Of a stretch of DNA of 64,000 nt, positions 36,991-49,244 are shown piece after piece. This stretch comes from Panorpa germanica. Taxonomy: Eukaryota; Arthropoda; Insecta; Mecoptera; Panorpidae. Numbering within the stretch: position 1 is the stretch's first letter; every line of letters starts with the position of its first letter. Below the pieces are notes generated by a model, which had not been told where the DNA came from, did not search any database, and worked only from the letters and a program-made list of their open reading frames with translations. The stretch lies in contig OY783212.1 in NCBI GenBank assembly GCA_963678705.1, positions 558,001-622,000 on the forward strand, written 5' to 3'. The translations under genes and the position numbers were made by a program.

Positions 36991-37733
36991 GGAGTGTACC
37001 GTCAATGCAAAAAGTTTATCTCTCGGTAATACGAAATGCAAAATACGAAGTACATGAGGGACGAGCAAATATTGGGACTGTATCTTTGAAAATGAATTTT
37101 TCAATTCCCTATTAAACTGCTATTTGCTAGTTAAAATGATGTTTTTATGCATATAATAGTTAAATAAATGAAAAATTATCTATAATTAATATCAAATTTA
37201 TATTAATTCAATTAAAATACAAATTAAATATTTAAAAAAAGGAATAATAAATTTTGCAACGCTGCAAATGACGTGTTGACGCATGCGTGATTTGGTTTTT
37301 TGACAAATAAATTGTTATATTTTATATAACATTTATTCCGATTTTGAATTTCCCGCTCCAATTGGCATTTGCAACGATACCGGCTTATAACCTACATTTA
37401 CTGTTTCTAACTGGTTTTATTTAAATATTTTCGTAAATAGGTATCCTTTTGATAATTTTCTTTTTGCAATAGTTACAGAAAAGATTCTTTTATATACACC
37501 TAGTTTTTGAAAGCCGTGTCACCATTTTTTTATAGTTAAAAGTTATATTATGTGGTGAAATTGAGCTAAAAATTATGATTTGTATGGAAAATGACTATTT
37601 TTAATCATGTATAAAAAGAAAACTATGAACCCTAAGTCTCTAAAATTTTGAGACAGCATGTATTTTAACTATTTGTATCGACCCTCCAAATTTCACAACG
37701 TTTTCATCATTTACGTTAACGTCCTGTACCTCC
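36991..37733 (-). mobile_element. piggyBac-like MITE, full-length inverted copy
   Basis: Flanked by TTAA at 36987-36990 and 37734-37737. Its right end ACGTCCTGTACCTCC is the inverted end of the family. About ten bases are missing near the other terminus. It is otherwise the reverse of the 46095 copy, with no coding capacity. Confidence 0.85.
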
Positions 37734-37737
37734 TTAA

Positions 37738-38610
37738 GAAATTGAATGTTCGACGCGGTGGTTTCAAGACTATCATTCTAAATTACTTGTATTTTATCCA
37801 TACCTTATTCTATATTGTGAACAAGACTTTTCTTTATCACTCTTGATGTAATAACAGATCTTAAGCTACACACATATTCTTCAATTTTTATTATATATAA
37901 AAGAAGTTAACGATTATTTCAACCACGAAAAACTTGTCTTATAAAAAAAATAAACGGACAAAAACAACACTAAAAAAACAAAAAACGAATAAACGCAAAC
38001 TTACGTGAAAAATTCATAACTATATCATAAATTACTTATAATTTAAAAGAATGTTGTACAAATAAAAGCAAATTTCCTTATTTAATATATGCGATTGTTG
38101 AATTAATTAGTTGATTAGCATTAGCATTCGCATTCTGATGGTTTCACTACATAACCTAACATTTGTCTGAACCAACGCCAAGCCTCAAAGACTAAACCAT
38201 CTCTAAAACGACGTCGACGTCGTATTACGGGTCATGTGATCTGTTTAATTTACAGAACTATAATCAAAAATCTATATATAAAATAGCATAAATTAAATAA
38301 CGGACATTTTAGCAGCAAGTAGTTTTCTTGTATTGTGTGCCGTAGCACTGTAGACTGTCGGGTCTACGTGCGCTACGGCGTGTATGTGCATCTCTCTCGG
38401 ACGCGACTCACGAGACACTCGATGTAACGCGCTCCTCTGTAACCAGTTTCAATGGTGCGGTGGAGGGGGAAGGTGTATTTTTGTGTCGGCGCCGGTTGTC
38501 GAATGAAGACTGCACACGTGCGAATTGCTCACGCCTTGTGTTGAGAGCTTGCTAGTATTGTTAAGGTACGCGTTCACTTTTCAGCATGGAAATCATTGCA
38601 CACATAGTAT
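37738..38610. other. Unassigned intergenic DNA
   Basis: No gene seen. A 16-bp CpG-containing palindrome, ACGACGTCGACGTCGT, lies at about 38208. The stretch 38340-38580 is more GC-rich than its surroundings and might be a promoter, but nothing ties it to a gene. Confidence 0.35.
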
Positions 38611-38930
38611 TAGGCCCTCAGCCCATGGGGCGACTGGCTGCAAACCTTAGCCCCGAATCTGCCCAAACCGAATATCATTACAACTGTGTTGTTAGTAAAG
38701 GAACGAACGTGTTTACGAGTGAGATAAAACACAGGGCACGACCGTAACTAAACTGATTTTTAACTGGTTTTGAGCATATATTCAGCGACAGCGACAGATA
38801 TCATACATCAAATATAACACAATAGAATTCCCTGTTTTGGTATTGTTAAAAATTCTATAGTCACGATACACAGGTCGACATGGCTCGTGCTCGTTTTCGT
38901 TGAATTTAGTTTGCAATCAGCCGACTCGTG
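38611..38930. mobile_element. MITE family D, truncated copy
   Basis: Begins TAGGCCCTCAGC and GGGGCGACTGGCTGCAAAC like the 51884 copy and ends near TTTGCAATCAGCCGACTCGTG without the last bases. Confidence 0.7.
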
Positions 38931-39377
38931 TATTATCTCACTCGCATACACGTTCGATCTCTCATTAATAACAGTTGTAATGAATTCGTTAAAATGACGT
39001 TGAAGTAGACCCTGTCAAAAAATTGGATCTCAATGTACACGATGCGTTCAATTTCAATACATGTTGTGCTGACATATGAACGCATACTTTTAACCACGAT
39101 ACGTCCCATGACTTCTATACTGATTAGTGGACGCTTACCTTTATTGTTGACAAACTGTCTACAATTCAATTGCCGCAATAATGTAATTTGTTTATCTTGA
39201 AATCAATAGCGCACTGCGTAGGAATTATGCTAACAGTGAATTTATGCAAACAGTTGTACAAAGTTCTGCATGTCAGGACTGTGTTTAAATGGATGTGTTT
39301 AAATGTATGGTATTCTCTTTAATCATATTTTCATTTTTTAACAAAGAGTTCTCAGTATGTTTCTCTAGGGATTGATA
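38931..39377. other. Unassigned intergenic DNA
   Basis: AT-rich; no gene or repeat resolved. Confidence 0.35.
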
Positions 39378-39684
39378 ATGGGCTTGTGTCCTCATTTTTT
39401 AGTGGTCGATTTTTCAATTGTTGATTGAAATTGATTGAACAGCTATAAAACATTACCACAGCTCTGACCTACTCAACAAATAACTGACGTTAAAATGCAT
39501 TTCACGTCATACAAATATGGCCGACCATTTCTAGCGCTAAAACTACAATTCAAATTTTTAATTGCTATATCTCCGTCAACATTTAGATATTTAATAAAAT
39601 AGACACGTCAATACACATTTATTAACATCAATTTCAATCAACAATTGAAAAATCGACCACTAAAAAATGAGTACACAAGCCCAT
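39378..39684. mobile_element. MITE family B, foldback derivative
   Basis: Both ends are the family's right end in opposed orientation. The inverted repeat is therefore about 58 bp instead of 15, and the left half of the element is missing. Ends are ATGGGCTTGTGTCCTCATTT at the left and GTACACAAGCCCAT at the right. Length is 307 bp. Confidence 0.85.
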
Positions 39685-40812
39685 TTTAATTATTTCACCT
39701 TCAGTTTTGTCCAACTATCAAAAATTAATATTACTAAAGACGCATGCGCACCAACTAAATTAACTAAACTCAAATGAAAACACGAATATGACTAGAAATG
39801 TATATTCTGAAAACCTGAAATCTAGATTAAAGTATTAAATAAAAACAGTAAATTACATATCAACACAGTGAGTGGGAATAAGGCTTTACAGTCCGACAAC
39901 TGCCTTAAGTAAAACATAAGCCCTCAATGTTAAAAACATAACGAATCAACGTCGCTTGTCGTTAGACAATTGTTTGAATCAATTAAACAGAATCTTTGGC
40001 AGACGTTAAACATTACTAGAGCAATTACGATATCAAGGAAGCGACATCATCCTTGTCCTTGAACAGTCGCAGACGCAGAACAGGACAGCGCACAGCGCCG
40101 CTCGAGTTATCTAGGGCAACTAACACGCTGTTGGCTCAAATACTTTTGTACTCGTTGTTTGGCGTCGTACGTAATGAAAATTAATGGATTAATAGTATAA
40201 GGTTGCGCTCACACTTAAAGCAACTACTTGCGAGGTCCGAATTTTTAAGTAGGTTATTCGTTTAGTTGCATTAACATAATTTAATCTACTTTAATGTTTA
40301 TCAATACAACACTGTATCGAAGAAGTGTGTATTTTATACGTTCGTATTCATAATATAATTCACTTGTATTCGCAGTTGTGTATATCTAGAACATGCTTGG
40401 ATACATGCATCTTCGTATATAACGTGAGCGGTAGTTTATGCTCATGCACAGCGGATTTTGGAGGAAGACATACAACAGTGTTCCACTTTGGTATTTCCGT
40501 AAAAGAAAAATGTAATTTCATGTGTGACCTAAATAAAAAGGATAATAACAGATAGGCTGGAAAGCAATTGTGACTAGATAGAATTGGTTTTATAATGGTA
40601 AATTAGTTATTTTAAATAGACAGATAATTTATAGCCATTCTTTATAATATTAAGGCGAGTAACTGGTGCTAGGTTTCTTCTGGGTTTATTTAAAATTTGT
40701 CAGTAGAAGCCACGCTCTATAATATACAATTTTATTACCTTCAGTACAGTGGTGTATTGATAAACATTAAAGTAGGAGTTTGCTTTATAATAAAATGTGC
40801 TAATGTAACACA
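39685..40812. other. Unassigned intergenic DNA
   Basis: No gene or repeat family resolved. Short open frames lack any recognisable feature. Confidence 0.35.
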
Positions 40813-40820
40813 GCTCCTGA

Positions 40821-41701
40821 CAGTGACGTAGCTAGGTAACCAAAGGCCCCGGTGCAAAAAAAACTGGGCCCCCTGAGCTTGACTCAAAATATATATCTAA
40901 GTGAATTTATTTAAAAATTCTAGGCCAGTAAATTTTGAATTTGGCGCGTATATCTCTATATAAGAATTTACACAAGAGTTAAAATAATGAAACTGCACCT
41001 GCCCCTTACACCTCTCTTTCCACACTATCAGCACCCACTCGACAATGGTTTGTCGTTCAAGTTTCGACTTGCTAAAGAATCAAATATTTTTTTAAATTCA
41101 AATAAGAACTCGTGTTTATCTGCAAGACAACCACCGACATAACTCGAACATTAAATACAATTGTTTACTTTATAAATATTTTTAAAATAATATTGCTGTC
41201 TCTTTTTTTACATATAAAAATATTATATAAAGCTATGCACTGCTCTAACACATTATAAAAATATTTCTTTAAAATGAAACATTGGAAAATAATTAATATA
41301 ACTTGATGGTGCATATAAACAAAACACTGATGCGTTGCCATAGTTACATAAATTATTTACTTTATAAATATTTTTGAAATAATATTGCTGTCTCTTTCTT
41401 TTACATATAAAAAACTTAAATGAAACTAAGCACTGCTTTAACACATTACAATAATTTTTCTCTAAAAATAAACAGTGCAAAAGAATTAATAGAAGAATAG
41501 AACTTGATCTGAACTAGAAATAGATCTCTGACCGACAGTACTACCTTAAATTCGTGTTGCAACCTATTTTATTTACATTCCAAAGGTTGGAGAATTTTTA
41601 GCTAGTACAATATGAGGTTTGCTGGTCTTGGTCCGAGGGCCCCCTGAGCTTGGGGGCCCCGGTGCCCAACACCGACTGGCCCATACCTAGCTACGCCAGT
41701 G
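40821..41701. mobile_element. hAT-type MITE with an exact 8-bp target duplication
   Basis: GCTCCTGA occurs just outside both ends (40813-40820 and 41702-41709). The ends are CAGTGACGTAGCTAGGTA and TACCTAGCTACGCCAGTG, inverted with two mismatches. CA-starting ends with an 8-bp duplication mark the hAT superfamily. Two related internal direct repeats begin near 41165 and 41345. No transposase frame. Confidence 0.9.
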
Positions 41702-41799
41702 GCTCCTGACCAGGGTACTATCACTTAGAGTAAAATTCCTCGACATGGAATAAACCGCTTTTGGTGACCTCTCTTATATCTTCTATGAACTATATGTAT

Positions 41800-41993
41800 G
41801 TATTTAAATATTTTTGAATAGTATTTGTGCACATTTCTGCTCATGATGTCACCATCAACAGTATGTAGGTAATTGCCCTGCGACCAAGAAACACAGTCGC
41901 TCAAAACCAATTTCAAATTAGTTTGGTTTCTTGCGTTAACATTCGGAGCTAAGGTTTGCAATCAATCGACCCATGTGCGGACGGACGGCCTAA
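41800..41993. mobile_element. MITE family D, right-end fragment
   Basis: Matches the inner and right part of family D (TTTCTGCTCATGATG, CACAGTCGCTCAAAA, CGGCCTAAAA). Confidence 0.65.
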
Positions 41994-42524
41994 AAGCACA
42001 TTTTGCTATTACATATATACGAGTATAATATTGGGGTCATGCGCCTATATTAAATATTCCTATAAACCTATTAAAATGCCGCAACTGAATAATTGTCTTG
42101 ACTGATGACACGTGATGTCAATAGCAATTAATTTAAATTAAAATGTTTTATTAAACAAATTAAAACTAAGAATGATAACGCAATTGTTGAACATGAAGTC
42201 AGTGAATGAACAGTGACAAACGCAAGTAGGGCAAGGAGAGGAGAGCGGTAAAGGGTGGGGCAGCGTGTCGCGCAACTCGTCGTGAAAACCGCAGGAAAAA
42301 CAACGACGCATCAACAAGTGAAAAGTAACATTGTTGTTCTTAAATACACACGATTTAGGGGAGTGCACATGCACTGAAAGAACAGAGTGTGTCACGTGAC
42401 ATAGGTTGAAGTTCTTTGACACTGTTGTGCTCCAATATGATACAAAGTTGTACTGCGCCTGCGTAGAACGAGCGAAGAGATTAATATCTCACTAAGCAGG
42501 GTTTTTTGTTAACTATTGAAACGA
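41994..42524. other. Unassigned intergenic DNA
   Basis: No gene or repeat family resolved. Confidence 0.35.
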
Positions 42525-43163
42525 ATGGACTTGTGTCCTATGTCTTAATTTCTATAAAAGTGTTCTATATATTGATAAAGTGGGTTACTAGAACCTCAAA
42601 TGTTCAATTATTTGTTAATAACTCCTTATATGTTAGGAGATATTAACAATTAACAAAGTCATTTTGTCTCTTTAATTATTAAAGGGATTCAACGTTGTAC
42701 ACATTCCAAATGCATGTGACATCACAATCCTTGTGTAAGGTTACCAACTTTACAGCTCATAAATCTCTGCTATATGTATTTATATATCAAAATATCAAAT
42801 ATTATTTACAGCTATTTCAAGGAAAAATAAATTTCAATATTATGTCTGCCTTAGCTGGGTTAAATAAAATAAAAACTTATTATTCTTTGACTTGACTTGA
42901 TTATTTGACTACCAACAGCTAAAAAACATTACCACAGCACTGACCTACTCAACAAATAACTGACGTATAAATGCATTTCACGTCATACAAACATGGCCGA
43001 CCATTTCACTGCGCTAAACCTACAATTCAAAATTTTAATTGCTATATCTCCGTCAATATTTAGATATTTAATAAAATAGACGCGCCAATACTCATTTATT
43101 AACATCAATTTCAATCAACAATTCAAAAATCGACCACTAAAAAATTGCCCATTGTACAAGCCA
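42525..43163 (+). mobile_element. MITE family B, nearly complete copy
   Basis: Full-length family B body. The left end is ATGGACTTGTGTCCT; the right end is scrambled (TTGCCCATTGTACAAGCC). Confidence 0.85.
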
Positions 43164-43246
43164 ACACTGAAATCGCATCACAAAACATAGATATATATAA
43201 ATTTTAACATAGGTATTTTTTGACCAGAGATTAATGACCGGTAAGT

Positions 43247-43727
43247 CATATCAAGTTCTATTAATTCTTTTGCACTGTTTATTTTTAGAGAAAAATTATT
43301 GTAATGTGTTAAAGCAGTGCTTAGTTTCATTTAAGTTTTTTATATGTAAAAGAAAGAGACAGCAATATTATTTCAAAAATATTTATAAAGTAAATAATTT
43401 ATGTAACTATGGCAACGCATCAGTGTTTTGTTTATATTTGAACTGATTTGAACACGTGCAGCATCAAGTTATATTAATTATTTTCCAATGTTTCATTTTA
43501 AAGAAATATTTTTATAATGTGTTAGAGCAGTGCATAGTTTTATATAATATTTTTATATGTAAAAAAAGAGACAGCAATATTATTTTTAAAATATTTATAA
43601 AGTAAACAATTGTATTTAATGTTCGAGTTATGTCGGTGGTTGTCTTGCAGATAAACCGAGTACTTATTTGAATTTTAAAAAATATTTGATTCGTTTGCAA
43701 GTCGAAACTTGAACGACAAACCATACT
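43247..43727 (-). mobile_element. Inverted partial copy of the hAT-type MITE at 40821
   Basis: Reverse complement of about 41049-41515, including both internal direct repeats and the ATGGTTTGTCGTTCAAGTTT end. The terminal inverted repeats are not present on this copy. With the element at 40821 it forms a pair of inverted repeats about 470 bp long, separated by about 1.7 kb. Confidence 0.85.
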
Positions 43728-44685
43728 TGTACAGATTATACAGGGTAGATAAACAATTTTGTAAATGTAAAAAGGTTATAATACCCCGCAATAACACCCA
43801 ATGCTTTTAAATGCGTTTGTTATATAACATACATACTATAATCAATAAAATTGTAAATCAAATGCATAATATTTTATTTTTTAAAGTCCGAGTATGTTTA
43901 TCAATTCGAAAGTAATTAATATTTATGATAAAAAAATAAATGTTTATTAGTTATAAAATTATTTTAACAGGTTGTTTGTTATTAGTTATTTTATAATATT
44001 TATTGTTTTAAATATTTAACATAAACAAATTCCTCAATATATCAACTAATCGCAAAGTTTTATTAGCTTTGACGTAGTAATAAAGAATTTGTTTATTTCA
44101 TTTCGAGTTAATCATTGGATTTCAATTCTAGAGCACTGGTTATTCATGAATAATCCATGTTTTTTGTTATTGTACATATTGTATGTTTTTACTTTAAAAA
44201 AACAACAACTAGAGAACGTGTCATGCGGTCTTTAGGTGTTTTACAATGTTGTAGAACGGGGGCGCACTGTATGAACACAATTTGTCGTCGTTTGAAGATA
44301 GAGACACATAATTACAATTTTATTTAATGCGATTATATTATTGTCTGTAAGTTTCGCACCGCATGGATGTGAGTTTAAATTTTCACTCTTGTTATATTTA
44401 AATTTATTACTATCTAATCTTTATTTATGTTGACCTGGAAATTTTGTATTTTTCCCGGGAAATCCCGCTCGAATCGAACTCTTGCTCAAATAATTCGCGA
44501 AACTATGGGAAATGGTGATACTTTTGCTTTTTATATAACTGGTAATATTTCTAAGGGTTTGTCATAAATTTTATAACCTTTATTATGGTTTTAAAACTTA
44601 CGGCACTGGTTAGAAATAGATTTTTCTATCATATAAGTCAACATCGATTCCAGCAAACAAAAACAAATGAAATCAAAAATTTAAA
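43728..44685. promoter_or_regulatory. Upstream region of Mgat1
   Basis: AT-rich. No TATA box or Kozak-like feature stands out except AAAATGCTG at the start codon. No repeat family recognised. Confidence 0.35.
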
Positions 44686-45912
44686 ATGCTGCGAAAAACA
44701 ATATACGTAATTTTAATATCCGTAGTGGCTTGGACTGTTTTAGTTTCTTATATTCTCAGCTTAAACTTTCGAAATAAGCCTTACGACAAGTTAAAGTACG
44801 TAACTCATTATGGTAAAATGAAGTCCCCGAAAATCGCTCAAGTCCATTACCCACGAAGAAACTCCTCTGACACTGTGATACCGATCCTGGTGATAGCTTG
44901 CTACCGCACACAAGTTCAGGAATGCATCCACGATTTGATCAAACTAAGACCTAATAATGATACATTTCCAATATACGTCAGCCAAGGATGTGAGGACCCA
45001 GCGACTAGAGAAGCTATCCTTCAATTTGGAGACGTTATAGAATTCTTGCCAAATCATGACGCGACGGTAAGGTATTTTTCTAACATCGACTACAGAAAAA
45101 TTCAGTATTACAACATTGCGCTGCATTATAAGAAGGCGCTGCATTTGATGTTTAAAAGATTTAGGTATAACGCCGTGATCATCGTAGAAGATGATATGAC
45201 AATCGCTGTTGATTTCTACGAATATTTCTTAGCGACATATCCGTTACTGCTACAAGATAAATCCATGCTTTGTGCGTCCGCATGGAACGACAATGGAGCT
45301 GAAACTCTCATCAATAGGAAACACCCCGAGTTACTTCATAGAACAGATTTCTTTCCAGGATTAGGATGGATGATTTTGAACGATCTTTGGACGGAACTGG
45401 AACCAAAATGGCCGGTTGTTTATTGGGATGATTGGTTAAGGCAACCAGAGCAAAGGTTAGGTCGTTCATGTATCCGGCCAGAAATTTCTAGGACGCATAC
45501 TTTCGGAAGGACTGGAGCTTCCAAAGGATTATTTTACAATACCTATTTAAGTTTTAACGTTTTGAATACCCAATTTGTATCCTTTACGAAAATGAACCTA
45601 AGTTATCTTTTGAAGAGCAATTATGATATTGATTTTATAGCGAGAGTAAATAACAGTGCTTTGGTCAGAGGAACTGAATTTATGTGGTATCATCGAAATG
45701 TAACAACTGATGAAGAAGTACGTATTACATATAACACGGAAGATGAATTCAATATGCTAACCAATTATTTTCATTTAATGCCCGACTTGAGAGGTTATGT
45801 ATCACGATCTTCCTATCTGGGAGTCACGCCCTTCTACTACAATGGGACCAGGTTTTATCTGACCTCAGCTGCTTGGAGCACGAACTATTCTTCGCCTTTG
45901 TCATTTAATTAG
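44686..45912 (+). CDS. Mgat1: Alpha-1,3-mannosyl-glycoprotein 2-beta-GlcNAc transferase (GnT-I), intronless
   Basis: Golgi enzyme that adds the first GlcNAc to the alpha-1,3 arm of Man5GlcNAc2, opening the hybrid and complex N-glycan pathway. 408 aa, family GT13, type II membrane protein. Signal anchor at residues 5-25, a short stem, and the catalytic domain from about residue 64 (VIPILVIAC). The metal/UDP motif VEDD is at 167-170. WDDWLRQPEQR at 247-257 holds the aspartate proposed as catalytic base. CIRPEISRTHTFGR follows at 262-275. The length is shorter than the vertebrate enzyme because of the stem. All key residues are present and the frame is intact. AATAAA at 45955-45960 is the likely poly(A) signal. 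The absence of introns is notable; a retrocopy or intron loss is possible. Confidence 0.95.
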   Translation: MLRKTIYVILISVVAWTVLVSYILSLNFRNKPYDKLKYVTHYGKMKSPKIAQVHYPRRNSSDTVIPILVIACYRTQVQECIHDLIKLRPNNDTFPIYVSQGCEDPATREAILQFGDVIEFLPNHDATVRYFSNIDYRKIQYYNIALHYKKALHLMFKRFRYNAVIIVEDDMTIAVDFYEYFLATYPLLLQDKSMLCASAWNDNGAETLINRKHPELLHRTDFFPGLGWMILNDLWTELEPKWPVVYWDDWLRQPEQRLGRSCIRPEISRTHTFGRTGASKGLFYNTYLSFNVLNTQFVSFTKMNLSYLLKSNYDIDFIARVNNSALVRGTEFMWYHRNVTTDEEVRITYNTEDEFNMLTNYFHLMPDLRGYVSRSSYLGVTPFYYNGTRFYLTSAAWSTNYSSPLSFN

Positions 45913-46094
45913 ATAGTATTATTTATAATTAATTTACTTTACAACTAAACTCTAAATAAAATAAGATGAAAGTAATTCAGATTTTACCAAATGCTTTTTG
46001 AAAAATAAATTCTACCCTTTTGCGAATTAGTATACCTAATAAAGCTTCTAAAGAACACCAATGCAAGGATTATAAAATCTTAAGAAGTCTTTAA

Positions 46095-46809
46095 GGAGGT
46101 ATAGGACGTTAACGTAAATGATGAAAACGTTGTGAAATTTGGAGGGTCGATACAAATAGTTAAAATACATGCTGTCTCAAAATTTTAGAGACCTAGGGTT
46201 CATATTTTTCTTTTTATATTTGATTAAAAATAGTCATTTTCCATACAAATCATAATTTTTAACTCAATTTCACCACATAATATAACTTTTAACTATTAAA
46301 AAATGGTGACACGGCTTTCAAAAACTAAGTGTATATAAAAGAATCTTTTCTGTAACTATTGCAAAAAGAAAATTATCAAAAGGATACCTATATACGAAAA
46401 TATTTAAATAAATCCAGTAAAAAACAGTAAGTGTAGGTTATAAGCTGGCAACGTTGCAAATGCCAATTTGAGCGGGAAATTCAAAATCGGAATAAATATT
46501 ATATAAAATGTAACAATTTATTTGTCAAAGAACCAAATCACACATGCGTCAATGTAAATTTACTGCGTTGCAAAATTTATTATTCCTTTTTCAAAATATT
46601 TCATTTGTATTTAAATTGAATTAATATAAATTTGATATTAATTATAGGTAATTTTTCATTTATTAAACTATTATATGCATAACAAAATCATTTTAACAAG
46701 CAAAAAGCGGTTTAATAGAGAATTGAAAAATTCAATTTCAAAGGTCTCAATATTTGCTCGTATTACCGAGAGATAAACTTTTTGCATTGACGGTACGTCC
46801 TGTACCTCC
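46095..46809 (+). mobile_element. piggyBac-like MITE, full-length copy
   Basis: 715 bp between TTAA at 46091-46094 and TTAA at 46810-46813. The ends are GGAGGTATAGGACGT and ACGTCCTGTACCTCC. TTAA target duplication is the mark of piggyBac elements. No coding capacity. It begins about 180 bp after the Mgat1 stop codon. Confidence 0.9.
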
Positions 46810-46813
46810 TTAA

Positions 46814-47680
46814 GGATTAACGAGTAAAATCATCGAATAAATATAATTAGGATTAGATTTAGTTATATATAAGTAGGATTAGTTTTGAGGGTAAAAGGAC
46901 AACGAAATTTGAAATCGTCATCTCACCATTTCATACATAACAGACTGTCTCAAGCAATAAATAAAGTTTTGATATTATAAAGGTGATTAACAAGACTAAA
47001 TAAAATCTGTTACTTATTGTTCAACAGAAAATCTAAATAAATTTGATGAGAGGGCACAATAGAATCCCTAAATCTTTTCTAATTTTCTATACAGATAACT
47101 TAATTTGACATTAAAAATGAAAGTGCATTGCTACTTACGCGTACACTCGCAGTTAATATTATCGCCTTCGATTTGCATCTTCAACTGACATACCTACAGA
47201 TCGTGGTCGCGGTCAGTTATTAATTAAAACAACTAGGAGTGTATTTGAATTGAAATTGAAAATAATTTACTGCTTACATTACTAATTAGTCGTTAAAAAC
47301 AGCAATAAATTATTGTACTAATTGATTGTTATGTAAATTTGCAGCATCGTACAAATCGTTTAAGCAGTGTGTAGGTCTCAAGTCACACAAATCATTTTTA
47401 TAGCCTGATTAACTTTGAAACGACCTTCAAGGTCATCTCTTGTATCGCAAAGACTACAAATCACGACTGCGTAAAGAACGTAGTGCGACACTTTGATCTT
47501 CGGATTTGTGAATCATCCCCGTAAACATTTTGGAGTCACTTTGACAACATATTGAAGACGCGTATGATTTTTTTGCCAGTCGTTCAAGGGAAATGTCAGG
47601 GATACGATTTACAAATGGCAAAATTAAAGTGTAACAGAGACAGATATATCTTGTTTCTTTTTCTATGATATTCTTGTGAA
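46814..47680. other. Unassigned intergenic DNA
   Basis: No gene or repeat family resolved. Confidence 0.35.
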
Positions 47681-48313
47681 ATGGGCTTGTGTCCTATATC
47701 TTAATTTCTATAAAAGTGTACTATATATTGATAAAGTGGGTTACTAGAACCTCAAATGTTCAATTATTTTTTAATAACTCCTTATATGTTGAGAGATATT
47801 AACAATTAAAAAAGTCATTTTTTCCCTTTAATTATTAAAGGGATTCAACGTTGTACACATTCCAAGTGCATGTGACATCACAATCCTTGTGTAAGGTTAC
47901 CAACCTTACAGCTCATAAATCTCTGCTATATGTATTTATATATCAAAATATCAAATATTATTTACAGCTATTTCAAGGAACAATCAAATTCTAATATTAT
48001 GTCTGCCTTAACAGGGTTAAATAAAATAAAAACTTATTATTCTTTGATTTGACTTTATTATTTCGACTACCAACAGCTACAGAACATTACCACAGCACTG
48101 ACCTACTCAACAAATAACTGACGTTAAAATGCATTTCACGTCATAAAAATATGGCCGACCATTTCTAGCGCTAAAACTACAATTCAAACTTTTAAATATC
48201 TCCGTCAATATTTAACTATTTAATAAAATAGACACGCCAATACACATTTGTTAACATCAATTTCAATCAACAATTGAAAAATCGACCACTAAAAAATGAG
48301 GACACAAGCCCAT
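47681..48313 (+). mobile_element. MITE family B, best full-length copy
   Basis: 633 bp. Both 15-bp ends are intact and perfectly inverted (ATGGGCTTGTGTCCT and AGGACACAAGCCCAT). Best reference copy for the family in this window. Confidence 0.9.
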
Positions 48314-49026
48314 TAGTATAGAATGTTACCTCTACTAAAATAAATATTTTCAAAAGTAAAAGAGACAACAAGTATACCTCCATTTAAAGGTATGGTATTA
48401 GAAAGAGAAAGAGTATTGTTATGAAAAGATTGCTATAGATTAAAGTAAAAGCTTATTCTCTCATGATAAACTGTGCTAATGCGACTACACGACTACTGAA
48501 ACAGTCGGAGATCGCAGTGCTTACTTACGGTCGTTTGCAAGATGCATTTAAGGCTGGTAATACCGGATTCGTCAAACTGCACTTATTAATTGCAACTACA
48601 CATGCCGTTTCTTCTTTTTCTTTCCATTTTTTGTGATATTTTATGCAAATATATTTTATGATAGGATGTTTTTTATTAGGTGTATTTCAGATAGTGTGAT
48701 AAATTATCAATGACATAACTTTATAATAAAAAATTCACATAAATTATAAAAGTTCTGAAAGAAAAACACCAGGTGAGGACCCACATTAAGTATTAATCGA
48801 AGACTCGAACCGGACCGGACAATTTAACTTGTTCTTTAATTATAATGCTGAATAGATTATTTGAATACTTCGTTTATAATTCTATTTATTATGAATTAGG
48901 AGTAAGTTGAAAATCTATAAATCAGGATATGGTTATGTATAGGGTATTGGTGGAAATGCGGTATATTCGGGGTGCTGGAATGGTGAGAGCCGCCAACACA
49001 TAAGAAATAGGCATCACATAGTAATA
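48314..49026. other. Unassigned intergenic DNA
   Basis: No gene or repeat family resolved. Confidence 0.35.
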
Positions 49027-49244
49027 TATAGTTCAAATCACGAGAGTTCGGCGGCTACTCATACTTAAAACAAGATGTGGGGTATGAACTGCCGATATAA
49101 CTAAAAAGCATTGACTCACTTATTTTTCTATAGTGTATGTAGAAACAAATAAGATAAAATTCATTATCGTATTATAGATTTATACCGCTCTTATTACCTC
49201 TTTTAAGTATAAGTCGCCGCCGAACTCTCGTGATTTGGACTATA
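49027..49244. mobile_element. MITE family A, copy 4
   Basis: 218 bp, TATAGTTCAAATCACGAGAG at the left and GTGATTTGGACTATA at the right. The inner inverted blocks GTTCGGCGGC and GCCGCCGAAC are clear. Confidence 0.85.
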
